From assembly GCF_900182955.1 (NCBI RefSeq), contig NZ_FXUL01000008.1, positions 62,001 to 126,000 on the forward strand: a stretch of 64,000 nucleotides of DNA, given 5' to 3'. The stretch is from Noviherbaspirillum suwonense (lineage in GTDB: Bacteria > Pseudomonadota > Gammaproteobacteria > Burkholderiales > Burkholderiaceae_D). The notes under the pieces are model-generated. The model searched no databases, had not been told where the DNA came from, and saw nothing but the letters and a program-made list of their open reading frames with translations. Both the position numbers and the translations under genes were made by a program. This document shows, in pieces, positions 53,031-61,388 of the stretch. Position 1 is the first letter of the stretch, and each line of letters starts with the position of its first letter.

Positions 53031-53663
53031 TTAAGATGGATCACTAACCACTCTCATAAGCTCTCTACCGACGGTAGTGAGGATCCATACTCGGTCTAAC
53101 TCGGTTATTAATCCGAGTTTTGCTAAATGAACATGGTTGAATGTTTTTCGTTCGTTGAGCAGTCCTAGTGTCGTACGCGACGCTAATGCTTTAAGAATCT
53201 TAATGGTGAGCGGAGTCGCTTCATCTTGTTGAGCTATCTTTAGGAGCAAAACCGCATCGCGTGATGTCAATCTTGAAAGTAATTTTGCTATTTCTGGATG
53301 AACGCTGCCGTCAATAAATTCATTTGCTAATAAGTTCGCCCACAAACCTCTAATCGTGGTGTCAGTTTGATTGTCGGTATTTTCGAGTGCTTCATAGACA
53401 ACTCCAGGCTTAACGATAACATCAGGTTTCAGTCCGGTTATCGATTCTTGGATTTTTTTGTGTGCTTCTTCAAAGCATTTCGCGGCGATAATCTTCTGTT
53501 CGTCTTCTAGTTTCGAGAATCGCAGTTCTATTAAACGGCCGATGCCTTCCGTAGTGGCAGTTAATGGATAGATCAGTTTCTCGAATGTGGCACATGCTGT
53601 TTTTGCAAGTTGAGCCCAAGCTTCCTTCGGAATCGACTTAACGATGTTTGCTGGATTGTCCAT
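53031..53663 (-). CDS. DUF4393 / Abi_alpha family protein
   Basis: A 210-aa cytosolic protein. 'LIELRFSKLEDEQKIIAAKCFEEAHKKI' and 'DTTIRGLWANLLANEFIDGSVHPEIAKLLSRLTSRDAVLLL' match the DUF4393 family (Pfam Abi_alpha), associated with abortive infection. The C-terminal 'LTTVGRELMRVV' resembles the winged-helix-like tail of the family. I start at MDNPANIV; an in-frame extension upstream to 53822 is Arg-rich and lacks a ribosome-binding site. It supports a defence role for the island. It reads on the same strand as the SIR2 operon, upstream of it. Confidence 0.75.
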   Translation of the reverse strand: MDNPANIVKSIPKEAWAQLAKTACATFEKLIYPLTATTEGIGRLIELRFSKLEDEQKIIAAKCFEEAHKKIQESITGLKPDVIVKPGVVYEALENTDNQTDTTIRGLWANLLANEFIDGSVHPEIAKLLSRLTSRDAVLLLKIAQQDEATPLTIKILKALASRTTLGLLNERKTFNHVHLAKLGLITELDRVWILTTVGRELMRVVSDPS

Positions 53664-53863
53664 TTTCGTTTCGCCCAAAAATCTAATGTTTGCTAAGATC
53701 GGCAGGACAGACTTCACCCGGCTTGGCGAGCGATGCCGTTCAATTAAGGGACTAGGCCTGCCGGATGGCACAGATAAACAATCGTAAAATACGTAATCTT
53801 TTCTAACTCTGCGCCGTCGCAACCGCCTAATTTACTGGAGAGATCAAAGCGTCTCGATTCTTG

Positions 53864-54367
53864 CTAGCGAATTTGCCCCATCAGCGCATGCCAAGAACTT
53901 TGCAGAACCTCGCGAGTAAGTCCGCGTGTGGTTGGATAGGGCGCCACTTCATGCGCAATGCCTGCCGCTTCTACAATCGGCTGTGAATACTTCGCCTGTC
54001 CAATGCCAAGAATCCAGACGCCGTGGGGTTCGATCTGCTTGAGAACACTCTTAAACGGTTCGCACGCGGCTTCAAAATGCTCGTTTTTTGATCGACTTTC
54101 TCTGCCTTCTGCAATAGACCCCGGCACGAAATTGTAAAAGGCGATTTGATTCCAAAACCTCAGGCGGTCCTCCGGTGTCGATTTAGTTGTATGCATTCCC
54201 GAGCCGGTGTTAAAGATCTTGCTAAAGCTCATGTCGCGGACTTTGCGCGAAGCCCAACCACGAATGAATTCCGGCAGATCTTGCGTCTCTCCATACCATG
54301 ACTCACCCAAGACTAGCACGCTCCGTTCTGCAGATAAGTAATTTTCGCCAATCCAAATGTCCCGCAT
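53864..54367 (-). CDS. Protein distantly like uracil-DNA glycosylases
   Basis: A 167-aa protein. 'RSVLVLGESWYGETQD' near the N-terminus, 'FWNQIAFYNFVPG' in the middle and 'HGVWILGIGQAKYSQPIVE' resemble the order of motifs in the uracil-DNA glycosylase superfamily (GExxxG, FxN..P, then a strand with G). The catalytic residues cannot be assigned with confidence. AGAGAG precedes the ATG. It lies at the right side of the AT-richer island, 200 bp upstream of the Abi_alpha gene and on the same strand. It may be a base-modification or nuclease-like defence component. Confidence 0.6.
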   Translation of the reverse strand: MRDIWIGENYLSAERSVLVLGESWYGETQDLPEFIRGWASRKVRDMSFSKIFNTGSGMHTTKSTPEDRLRFWNQIAFYNFVPGSIAEGRESRSKNEHFEAACEPFKSVLKQIEPHGVWILGIGQAKYSQPIVEAAGIAHEVAPYPTTRGLTREVLQSSWHALMGQIR

Positions 54368-54764
54368 AATTCTCTCTATTTAGTTTCCTAAATGCAATGC
54401 TAACAGAAAGATTGATCGCCTCGCAATTAAAAAAATTTGTAAAGATCGCGCAAGGCATCTAACTCGTCCGCTCGTCACCAAAACTTCCTACTATTGCAAT
54501 AGTGGAAATGTCCGCTTACCGTCTAAAGCGGACGAATGAGCAATGAAAAGCCTATATCTTGGACAGATAAAAGAAATTAACTAATGCGGGTTCGAACAGA
54601 AAGTCAAAAAAGTTCGCCGGTCGGTTTGCAATTCTTGGCGGAGAACGCCACTTCTACGTTCTCCGCAGTCGACCTATCGCCTTAGAAGCATTGCTAAACA
54701 TTCTCTCATCTAAAACGCAATTACTTCTACCCTCTTGATCCCCTCCTAATCCCCACTCCTCCCC
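54368..54764. other. Right island boundary region with two hairpins
   Basis: About 400 bp without a gene. It holds GTCCGCTT-N8-AAGCGGAC (54510-54533) and GCGGAGAACG-N9-CGTTCTCCGC (54637-54665), both perfect inverted repeats, and the right copy of the 13-bp direct repeat (54601-54613). Base composition returns to high GC to the right. Confidence 0.55.
54601..54613 (+). repeat. Island-flanking direct repeat, right copy
   Basis: AGTCAAAAAAGTT, identical to 47757-47769. No integrase lies between the copies. Confidence 0.45.
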
Positions 54765-56408
54765 TCACCTCTTCTTCATTATCTTGTCCACAATCTGCTC
54801 CGCCTTCACCTTGCTCTTCCGCTCCGCCTCGGCCAGTTCCGCCGGGCTGGCCGCCGCCTGCATGCATTGCGTCGACACCCTGCGGAAGTTCTTGCTGCAC
54901 GTTGCCGCTACCCGCTTCGCCTCGTCCCAGCCCTGCGTTTCCCCGTAAAACTTCACCGCATACGGCCAGACGTCTTCCGCGTTCTGGAAATACGCCAGTC
55001 CTGATTCGAGAACCTTCTTTGCGGCGGCGGTCTGGTTGCCTTCCTTCAGCCGCGTGCTGCGTTCCTCGTAGGTTTTCCAGGCGCGGTCGGGTTCGGACTT
55101 GAAGTTCGCTTCGAGTATCAGGCCGGGGTCGACGCGCCTGCCGGCAGCGCCTGGCTGCACGTTCGTTACGGTGTAGAGCGCGAACAGCGGCACCGCGTGG
55201 GTTGCGGTGGGCGCTGTGACGGCGCTTCTTGCCTTGTCGAGTGCGCCGGGGTCGTTCGGCGCATTGATGGCCTTGAAGGCCAGCGAATAGTTCTTGAGGA
55301 TGGCGGCGGTGCGCTTGTCCTGCAGCGCGGTCTTCAGCGGCCGCACGATGGGTTCCGCGCCGGTCTGGAGTTCCGGGAACGGGTCGACTGCCAGCGCGAG
55401 CGCATCGATCCGGGCGGTAGTTTCCGGGTGGTTGCTCTTGATCTTGTCGGACGCCTTATTGATCTCGAAGCTGAGCTGCTGCAGCGCCGCGCCGAGGCCG
55501 CCGCTGATCTCGCCGCTTGCCTGTCCGAGCGCCTGGCCCAGCTGGTTGGCGGGCTGCCTGGCGCTGGCCTGCATCGCCTTGTCCATCGACTGCTGCCGCA
55601 GCGCCTTGAGCAGCTGTTCCTGCCGGGCCTTGTCGCGTTCCTCGTTGCGGTCTTCCCAGGTCGCGATGCGTTCCAGGAAGGCCTTCATGCCGTGCTCGTA
55701 GGAATACCCGAGCTTGACGGAGAGGTTGAGGCCGAAGTTGTCGGCGGCGCTTTCCTGCGTGCGGCCGTAGATGGTGGTGGCGAGGCCGCGTCCCAGCATG
55801 TAGGCGGTGGCCAGGCTGTCGACCTGCGTCCAGCCGGTGGCCTGGCCGGTCTTCTTGGCAATCGCCACGGTCAGGGTCACGACCCCGGCGGCCGTGTTGG
55901 CGTCCTCGACCGCGCCTTCGAGCTGGTGATAGTGCAAATAGATATGGCCGAATTCATGGCTGAGCAGCGCCACCATTTCGTCTTCGCTCTCGACCGATTC
56001 CAGCCAGGGCAGCGAGACATAGATATGGCCGGCGCCGGTCGCGTAGGCATGCAGCGCCTCGTTCGCCACGATATGCACGGAGCCGGGCCAGTCCGGCACC
56101 CCGGCCTGCTTCTTGATGCGCGCATACAGGCCGTTCAGGTAGCGCTGCACGTCCGGCGCATTGACCAGGCCAAAGCCGCGGGCGCGCTGGTTGAGCACGT
56201 CCTGCGCTTCGTTGGGCCAGGTGCGCGGCACCGGCGGCGCGAGGTTGCCCACGGGGCTGGCCGGGGGCTTGCCGTCCTTGACGATGGACGTTATGTCGGC
56301 CATGCTTTTTGGCATGGTTTCGCAGCCGGCCAGGGGCAGCAGCGCCAGCGCCATTGCAAGCGCCGGCAAACGGAACGTGGAGCGCAGGCGGCGCTTATTT
56401 GCAGGCAT
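54765..56408 (-). CDS. M48-family metalloprotease lipoprotein
   Basis: A 547-aa periplasmic zinc protease with lipobox LAGC. The zinc motif HEFGHIYLH (HExxH) sits in 'LLSHEFGHIYLHYHQ' and the third ligand in 'ESAADNFGLN'. The C-terminal half has alternating helices, TPR-like, plus a Lys/Glu-rich end. The family includes BepA/LoiP-type envelope proteases. Its start overlaps the SH3-like gene's end by 14 bp, and the CHASE2 gene is upstream, so the three genes form one operon. Confidence 0.9.
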   Translation of the reverse strand: MPANKRRLRSTFRLPALAMALALLPLAGCETMPKSMADITSIVKDGKPPASPVGNLAPPVPRTWPNEAQDVLNQRARGFGLVNAPDVQRYLNGLYARIKKQAGVPDWPGSVHIVANEALHAYATGAGHIYVSLPWLESVESEDEMVALLSHEFGHIYLHYHQLEGAVEDANTAAGVVTLTVAIAKKTGQATGWTQVDSLATAYMLGRGLATTIYGRTQESAADNFGLNLSVKLGYSYEHGMKAFLERIATWEDRNEERDKARQEQLLKALRQQSMDKAMQASARQPANQLGQALGQASGEISGGLGAALQQLSFEINKASDKIKSNHPETTARIDALALAVDPFPELQTGAEPIVRPLKTALQDKRTAAILKNYSLAFKAINAPNDPGALDKARSAVTAPTATHAVPLFALYTVTNVQPGAAGRRVDPGLILEANFKSEPDRAWKTYEERSTRLKEGNQTAAAKKVLESGLAYFQNAEDVWPYAVKFYGETQGWDEAKRVAATCSKNFRRVSTQCMQAAASPAELAEAERKSKVKAEQIVDKIMKKR

Positions 56409-56754
56409 CTTTACCTGCTCCCGGCGTGGCGGCGGTCAGTCCGCCGGAACCCAGCGCCACGGTGCCGCAGCTGGCCGTGGTGTCGCGGCTGACACGCACC
56501 TTGGAACCCCGGACCCAGTAGTCCTTCCCGCCTATCGCCACCTGGTAGAAACCGGCTTGCCGCGCCTGTATCGGCAACGGCAGGCCCGCCTCGGCCACGC
56601 TGATCTGGCGCGCGGCTTCGGGCGCGGCCGGCTGCTCGTAGAGGTCCAGCACCGAGGCGTTGGCCGGGCTGAGGCTGACGACCTTGTCTTGCGCGATGGC
56701 CGACGACGCGGCCAGTGCGAGCAGGCCGAACAGCATGGGAGAGAGGCGTTTCAT
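56395..56754 (-). CDS. Exported SH3-like small protein
   Basis: A 119-aa protein with a signal peptide (MKRLSPMLFGLLALAASSAIAQ) and a short beta-rich mature part that looks like an SH3-type domain ('LPIQARQAGFYQVAIGGKDYWVRGSKVRVSRD'). Cys near 'ASCGTVAL' and 'KDACK' could pair. It sits between the CHASE2 and M48 genes in the same operon. The function is unknown. Confidence 0.7.
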   Translation of the reverse strand: MKRLSPMLFGLLALAASSAIAQDKVVSLSPANASVLDLYEQPAAPEAARQISVAEAGLPLPIQARQAGFYQVAIGGKDYWVRGSKVRVSRDTTASCGTVALGSGGLTAATPGAGKDACK

Positions 56755-56771
56755 GGGTTTCCTTTGCGGTT

Positions 56772-58349
56772 TTACACGGGGGATGTTGGAGCCGGTGCGG
56801 GAGGCGCTGTCGCTCTGGTTTCGTCGGGCACCAGCGCTCCCAGCTTCTTCATGTAGTTGAATCCTTCCGCCAGCAGCGTCATGGTGACCAGCTCGACCAC
56901 GGGCAGCATGCCGATGCGGAACAAGGTCTGCAGGATGGCAATCAGCGCCATGGCGGCCACGGTTTTGAGCGTCATCTTGAGCAGCCAGGCCAGCACGCCT
57001 AGCGCTGCGCGGCCGATCTTTCGCGGCGTGATCCGCCTGGCGTCCTCCGCCGCAGCGCCGGCGTTGTGCGCTTTAGGTTTTTTAACGAAGCCGAATTTTT
57101 GCGAGACCTTGCGCCAGCCGACATTCACCAGGAACACGGCCAGTACGGCCAGCAGCGCAGGCTTGATCAGGTTGGGGAAATGCTCCGGCTCCCAGCCGGT
57201 GCTCTGCTTGTAGTTGCCCTGGTAGGTCAGCAGGTTGTCGAGCGCCATCGCATGCAGGTGCACGCCGGGAATCAGGCCGTGGACCGGGGAGTTCGCGAAG
57301 TCGTTGTAGCCGGGGACATTCGCGCCCACCAGCAGGTAGCGGTCCTTGAGGAATGGCGCCAGCACGTCTTCGGGCAATTCCCCCAGCTGGGCCATGGAAA
57401 GCGTGTTGTGATACGGGCAAACCGGGGAAGACGGGTTCTGGAAGAATTGCCGGATGATGCCCGGCACATATCGCGCCGCGTCGTAGGCGCCCGGCTTGCA
57501 GTACGACAGGCTGTCGGGCCGCTCGCGCTGCGGCGCGGACTTGAGGCCCCACACCAGCGCGAGCGGCGCGGTTTCCCTGCCCAGCTCGATATGCGCGACA
57601 TCCTGCGCAATGGTCATCGCGGCGCTGCGGTAGGCAGGCGGGGTCGCGGCGGCGGAAGGTTCTCCCGTCCCGTCCTTCCAGCCGCTCTCGGCGCGGTGGC
57701 GCGTGAGCCGGTAGTCCCAGGCCAGGCCGTCCAGCGTGTCCGGCAGGTAGTCGACGCCGACCAGCGTGTAGCACGGCGCTTCGGTCGATGACGGATCCGG
57801 GCCAAGGCCGTTGCGCACCGCCAGCTTTCCGGTTTCCGGCGACGGCAAGGCGGCCAGGAACACCGGCACCTTGTATTCGTTCCGCACCGTGCACAGCGCC
57901 TGCCGCAGCGCCGGCAGGGTTGGGTCCTTGCGGTTCTGGCCGAAGGTAATGTCCAGCATGATTGCCTTGGGCCGGGCATTCGGGTCGCCGGCCAGGCGCA
58001 GCAGCCAGTCCGCATGGTCCTGGTAGCTGATCGGCCAGGCGCTGTCCGTGTGCTTCAGGAACTGCTGGTCGTACATCACGACGGTGATCCGGTCCCGCAT
58101 CGCGGTCGGGTAGCCGACCTGCGCCGTTAACGTCGCCTGCGCCCTGGCCATGAAGCGGGTCAGCACCATGTCCTTGGCATTGAGCTTGTCGCCGATCGCC
58201 AGCATGACGAGGGACACGATGAAAAGGATGAGGAATGCGCATGCCAGCGTGGCGAAGGACATGCGCTCGCCCTTCACGGGCGGGTCGGAATACCGGAGCG
58301 CTTTTCTGAAGGTATCTTTTACGCCGCCAGGTATTCTTGTCATATTCAT
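56772..58349 (-). CDS. CHASE2-domain membrane protein
   Basis: A 525-aa protein. A short cytoplasmic N-terminus, one helix ('LACAFLILFIVSLVMLAIG'), a large extracytoplasmic CHASE2 domain (about residues 60-370: 'ITVVMYDQQFLKHTDSAWPISYQDHADWLLRL', 'AIMLDITFG', 'YLLVGANVPGYNDFANSPVHGLIPGVHLHAMALDNLL') and two or three C-terminal helices. CHASE2 usually couples to a kinase or cyclase, but no output domain follows here, so it may signal through other subunits or a partner. First gene of the CHASE2-SH3-M48 operon. Confidence 0.88.
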   Translation of the reverse strand: MNMTRIPGGVKDTFRKALRYSDPPVKGERMSFATLACAFLILFIVSLVMLAIGDKLNAKDMVLTRFMARAQATLTAQVGYPTAMRDRITVVMYDQQFLKHTDSAWPISYQDHADWLLRLAGDPNARPKAIMLDITFGQNRKDPTLPALRQALCTVRNEYKVPVFLAALPSPETGKLAVRNGLGPDPSSTEAPCYTLVGVDYLPDTLDGLAWDYRLTRHRAESGWKDGTGEPSAAATPPAYRSAAMTIAQDVAHIELGRETAPLALVWGLKSAPQRERPDSLSYCKPGAYDAARYVPGIIRQFFQNPSSPVCPYHNTLSMAQLGELPEDVLAPFLKDRYLLVGANVPGYNDFANSPVHGLIPGVHLHAMALDNLLTYQGNYKQSTGWEPEHFPNLIKPALLAVLAVFLVNVGWRKVSQKFGFVKKPKAHNAGAAAEDARRITPRKIGRAALGVLAWLLKMTLKTVAAMALIAILQTLFRIGMLPVVELVTMTLLAEGFNYMKKLGALVPDETRATAPPAPAPTSPV

Positions 58350-58642
58350 GCTGCAGCAACGCTGTTTTTATCGTTTGAATGCGGCTCGATAGCTTGTCAA
58401 AGCTTCAACATCAAGCTTAGCATGCCGCCTGCCGTGTTGGCATCACACAAATTAACTATAGGGAACATCTTGCTTTACCGATGCGACCCGGCAGCGCTGG
58501 CTGGTCGCGGTGCGCCGCGCCGGCGGAAATGCCTGCCGTCGCGCTGGTCCATTCATAAACGTTGCCGCGTGCGCCTGCCTTTGCGGGAATCGCAACGCAC
58601 TTGGACTAGAATGGCGTCCAAATCCAGTGAGAGGGCCGGCTT

Positions 58643-59212
58643 ATGCGTTTGAAGATGAAAGAAAATTCCCTGTTCGCAGTCCTGCTGCGCTCGCCCTGGT
58701 GGATCAGCTTCCTGGTCTCCGCGATCATTGGCGTGGTCGCGATGCTGGCGATGCCGCTGGAATACCGGGCACTCGCGATTTTTTCCGGGGGACCGTTCTT
58801 CATCATCGGATGCATGGCCGCATGGCGGCAGTGGCGCACGCCCAGCGCCACCAAGGTGACCGCCGCGCTGGATGCCGCATCGCAGATGCCGTCGGCGGCG
58901 TTCATGGCCGCGGTCAGCGAGGGCTTCCGCCGGCAGGGCTACACGGTCAAGCCCTACGCGGGCCGCGGCGCCGACTTCGAAGCCGACAAGGCCGGCCGCA
59001 TCGCATTGATTGCCTGCAAGCGCTGGAAGGCCGCGCGGCATGGCATCGAGCCGTTCCGCGAGCTGCAGGCCGCCGCCGACAGCCGCGGCGCGCAGGACTG
59101 CATTTACATCGCGCTCGGCGAAGTCAGCGACACGGCGCGCCGCTTTGCGGTGGACTCGAAGATCGACATCGTCCAGGGCGTGCGCCTGGCGCAGCTGGTC
59201 AAGGCGGGCTAA
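58643..59212 (+). CDS. Membrane protein with degenerate Mrr-like nuclease domain
   Basis: A 189-aa protein with two transmembrane helices in the first 75 residues ('WWISFLVSAIIGVVAMLAMP', 'LAIFSGGPFFIIGCMAA'). The C-terminal half matches the Mrr/restriction-endonuclease-like PD-(D/E)xK fold ('EGFRRQGYTVKPYAGRGADFEADKAGRIALIACKRWK'-type core; shown by its key pieces 'GADFEAD' and 'ACKRW'). Active Mrr-type enzymes have QxK before RW; here Ala replaces Gln, so catalysis is doubtful. It is encoded alone. Membrane-anchored pseudonucleases of this kind are common and of unknown function. Confidence 0.75.
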   Translation: MRLKMKENSLFAVLLRSPWWISFLVSAIIGVVAMLAMPLEYRALAIFSGGPFFIIGCMAAWRQWRTPSATKVTAALDAASQMPSAAFMAAVSEGFRRQGYTVKPYAGRGADFEADKAGRIALIACKRWKAARHGIEPFRELQAAADSRGAQDCIYIALGEVSDTARRFAVDSKIDIVQGVRLAQLVKAG

Positions 59213-59281
59213 GGGCGGGCCGGCGGTTAACGACGGTTGCGATTGGCTGCTTAATCGGCTTTTAGGATGCGCTGCGGGTTT

Positions 59282-60001
59282 TTAAACGGCGTCGATCCAG
59301 CGCGACATTGCCCTGATGACGGCGTCAGGCTGTTCAAGCGGCGCCATGTGGCCGCAACGCTCCAGCACCAGCATTTCCGCTTCACGAATCCCGGATGCCA
59401 TCTCCTCGCTGCAATCCAGGGGCGTGACCTGGTCTTCGCGTCCGCACAGGACCAGGGTCTTGCAGCGTATATCTTTGAGCAAGGGCCGGCTGTCCGGCCG
59501 ACCTATCGCCGCCCGCTGCTGCCGTACGAATCCGTCCGGGCCGACGCTGCGGGCCATCGACAGCAGGAGATCGCCAAGCGCCGCATCGTTGACCCGCGAC
59601 GCATGGACCAACCGCGGCAGGAAGGCAGCCGCCAGCGCATCGAAGCCGGCTGCGCCGCTGCGCGCATTTACCAGCGCGGCAATCATGCGTTCCCTGCCGA
59701 TGATCGATTCCGGCAAGTCCGGGCGGGCGCTGGTGGCGATTAATGCCAGGGCCGCCACGCGCTCCGGCGCGCGACGCAGTATCTCGAACGCCACGTAGCC
59801 GCCGAGTGAAAATGCCGCCAGCGCAAACGGGCCGGGCGGCGCACTGGCAAGCGCCGTGGCGGCCAGCGCGGCGACGGACGCGTGGCCGGAGCAGTCCGCG
59901 ACCTGACATTGATGCTCGTTCATCGCGGCAATGACAGGCTGCCAGACGCGGGCGTCGTTCATGAGACCTGGAAGTAAAAGTAAGGGAATAGGTTGATTCA
60001 T
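59282..60001 (-). CDS. Alpha/beta-fold hydrolase
   Basis: A 239-aa hydrolase. The nucleophile is in 'LAAFSLGGYVAFE' (GxSxGG), the acid in 'VLCGREDQVTPLDCSEEMA' and the His in 'ERCGHMAPLEQPDAV'. The size matches small esterases and lactonases. It is divergent from a MerR regulator with a clear palindrome in the shared promoter, so it may be its target. The substrate is unknown. Confidence 0.9.
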   Translation of the reverse strand: MNQPIPLLLLPGLMNDARVWQPVIAAMNEHQCQVADCSGHASVAALAATALASAPPGPFALAAFSLGGYVAFEILRRAPERVAALALIATSARPDLPESIIGRERMIAALVNARSGAAGFDALAAAFLPRLVHASRVNDAALGDLLLSMARSVGPDGFVRQQRAAIGRPDSRPLLKDIRCKTLVLCGREDQVTPLDCSEEMASGIREAEMLVLERCGHMAPLEQPDAVIRAMSRWIDAV

Positions 60002-60041
60002 CGCTCGTTTCCAGAGAGTTAAACTGGCTCTACACTAAGTC

Positions 60042-60055
60042 TGGAGTGCGCTCCA
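60042..60055. promoter_or_regulatory. MerR-type operator
   Basis: TGGAG-TGCG-CTCCA perfect inverted repeat, 38-51 bp before the MerR gene and about the same distance from the divergent hydrolase start. The TGGAGT/CTCCA half-sites are like known MerR operators. Confidence 0.6.
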
Positions 60056-60092
60056 TGGTCAAGGGGTGCAACACAATTCATTGGAAGAAGGC

Positions 60093-60470
60093 ATGTTGAT
60101 TTCTGAATTTGCGAGCGCTTCGGGGTTGAGCATAGACACCGTGCGGTTCTATCTGCGGCAGGGATTACTGACCCCGAAACGCAGCAGTAAAGGCGGCGCC
60201 GGCGGCTACCGGGAGTTCGGTCCCGACGAATTACGCATTGCGGCCGGGATCCGGACAGGCCAGGCGCTCGGCCTGTCCCTGGCCGAGATCAAGCGTTTTA
60301 TCGTCGAACGACGCTCGGGTCCCCGCTCCGCTGGAAAAGGGATCGATGTAATGGAAATGCATCGCGAGCGGCTTCATCAACGACTGCTTGAATTGCAGCG
60401 CCTGCTTGCCTACATGGACAGGAAGATCGAGTGGATGAAAGGCGAAGGCGACGAGCCGGCGTGGCCCTAG
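60093..60470 (+). CDS. MerR-family transcriptional regulator
   Basis: A 125-aa regulator. HTH and wing: 'LISEFASASGLSIDTVRFYLRQGLLTPKR', then 'GYREFGPDELRIAAGIRTGQALGLSLAEIKRF'. A coiled-coil dimer helix follows ('RERLHQRLLELQRLLAYMDRKIEWM'). The protein is short with no extended ligand domain and no Cys, so metal sensing is unlikely. Start chosen by GAAGAAGG just upstream. Probably controls the divergent hydrolase and itself. Confidence 0.88.
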   Translation: MLISEFASASGLSIDTVRFYLRQGLLTPKRSSKGGAGGYREFGPDELRIAAGIRTGQALGLSLAEIKRFIVERRSGPRSAGKGIDVMEMHRERLHQRLLELQRLLAYMDRKIEWMKGEGDEPAWP

Positions 60471-60532
60471 GCGGCAACGGTTTTCAGGCGCGCACGAAGA
60501 CCGGCTTGGCAAGCATAACGATGGCGGTTGCC

Positions 60533-60555
60533 GACAGTTGTCAAAAACATGTCCG
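60533..60555 (+). promoter_or_regulatory. Upstream activator element, copy 2
   Basis: GACAGTTGTC (60533-60542) and TGTCCG (60550-60555), the latter also paired with CGGACA at 60563-60568. Starts 131 bp before the -24 element. A palindrome AAACCGCGGTTT follows at 60603-60614; the same place in copy 3 has AAAACC-CC-GGTTTT. Confidence 0.65.
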
Positions 60556-60663
60556 GCGAAATCGGACACGGCCACCGCCAAAATCTTGCCGCCCTTGTAT
60601 CAAAACCGCGGTTTCGATGCCATCCCGATATCGTTTTGCGCGTTTCATGGCTTTCCGGTGCGC

Positions 60664-60678
60664 TGGCACGGTTGATGC
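60664..60678 (+). promoter_or_regulatory. Sigma-54-type promoter, peptide gene 2
   Basis: TGGCACGGTTGATGC, identical to copies 1 and 3, ending 66 bp before the start codon. Confidence 0.75.
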
Positions 60679-60688
60679 GATATGTGCT

Positions 60689-60709
60689 GCGAGCCCAACG
60701 AAAGCTCGC
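60689..60709 (+). other. 5'-leader hairpin, copy 2
   Basis: GCGAGC-N9-GCTCGC, starting about 11 nt after the -12 element. Confidence 0.65.
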
Positions 60710-60744
60710 CAACCAACCAAACCACTCAACTTAGGAGAACTACC

Positions 60745-60981
60745 ATGAAAGCACTGATGATCAAGGATCTGGCCGTCACCAAGCAACTCGGCGCTGAAGA
60801 AATGTCGGCTGTGCGCGGCGGCAGCAACTACAACGTCCACAACGTGAACTATGCCAAGAGCGGCGGCTTCGCCAGCCCGTCGGCGGTGATCGCGCCCGTC
60901 ACGCAGGTGGATGCGACTTCCCACACCACGAACAATGTGCTGCAGAACTTCGGCGGCGAACAGTTTGCCGGCCTGTTTTAA
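60745..60981 (+). CDS. Double-glycine leader peptide, paralogue 2
   Basis: A 78-aa precursor nearly identical to 35538 and 61756. Leader ends L-G-A-E-E-M-S-A-V-R-G-G with GG at residues 25-26. The core begins SNYNVHNVNYAKSGGF and ends QFAGLF. AGGAG eight bases upstream. First gene of a two-gene operon with the 64-aa peptide at 61150; a terminator follows the second gene. The leader, promoter unit and 3' hairpin are shared with the other copies. No modifying enzyme lies nearby. Confidence 0.85.
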   Translation: MKALMIKDLAVTKQLGAEEMSAVRGGSNYNVHNVNYAKSGGFASPSAVIAPVTQVDATSHTTNNVLQNFGGEQFAGLF

Positions 60982-60994
60982 TCCGGATGGCGGA

Positions 60995-61021
60995 GCCGGG
61001 CGCTGCAATGCGGCTCCCGGC
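60995..61021 (+). other. GC-rich hairpin after peptide gene 2
   Basis: GCCGGGCGCTGC and GCGGCTCCCGGC pair over 12 positions with one mismatch and one wobble. It lies between the two peptide genes and lacks a T-run. Confidence 0.6.
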
Positions 61022-61149
61022 AGATGCACATCAATATCCATCGCCGCGCCGTCCCGCAGGGACTGGCGCGGCGCCTATACTGGAAGCGACAGCGCGTTAC
61101 TCCTTGCGCCGCTTCCGGCGACCGACCCACATTGATGGAGGTAGCAACC

Positions 61150-61344
61150 ATGGCGACCATACACATTAAAGACCTGAGCGACAGCACCGAACTGGACCGC
61201 GAGGCCATGCGCGCCATCGTCGGCGGCGCACGCGGCGGCAGCCAGCCGTGGCAGGCCATCGCCGAGGTGTTCAAAGACAGACGCATCGTCGACTACCCGC
61301 CAGGCTTCAAGCCGCGCACCCCCGTGCCAGCCAGCAGGAAATAA
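61150..61344 (+). CDS. Double-glycine leader peptide, second of operon 2
   Basis: A 64-aa precursor with the leader ending L-D-R-E-A-M-R-A-I-V-G-G (GG at 25-26), so it fits the same export signal though the core is unrelated. The core (38 residues) is basic and Pro-rich toward the end ('PPGFKPRTPVPASRK'). The start has GGAGG eight bases upstream; an earlier in-frame start is out of place for the leader. A strong terminator follows. It may be a second peptide of a pair with 60745. Confidence 0.8.
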   Translation: MATIHIKDLSDSTELDREAMRAIVGGARGGSQPWQAIAEVFKDRRIVDYPPGFKPRTPVPASRK

Positions 61345-61363
61345 AGCGGCAGGTTGCCGACAC

Positions 61364-61388
61364 ATCCACCTTCGGGTGGATTTTTTTT
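61364..61388 (+). terminator. Rho-independent terminator of peptide operon 2
   Basis: ATCCACC-TTCG-GGTGGAT followed by a run of eight T, a textbook terminator with a TTCG loop, 20 bp after the 61150 gene. Confidence 0.9.

Noticed and set aside
52838-53044. A 68-codon minus-strand frame between the SIR2 and Abi_alpha genes
   Set aside because: No ribosome-binding site and unusual residue composition; looks like decayed intergenic repeat.
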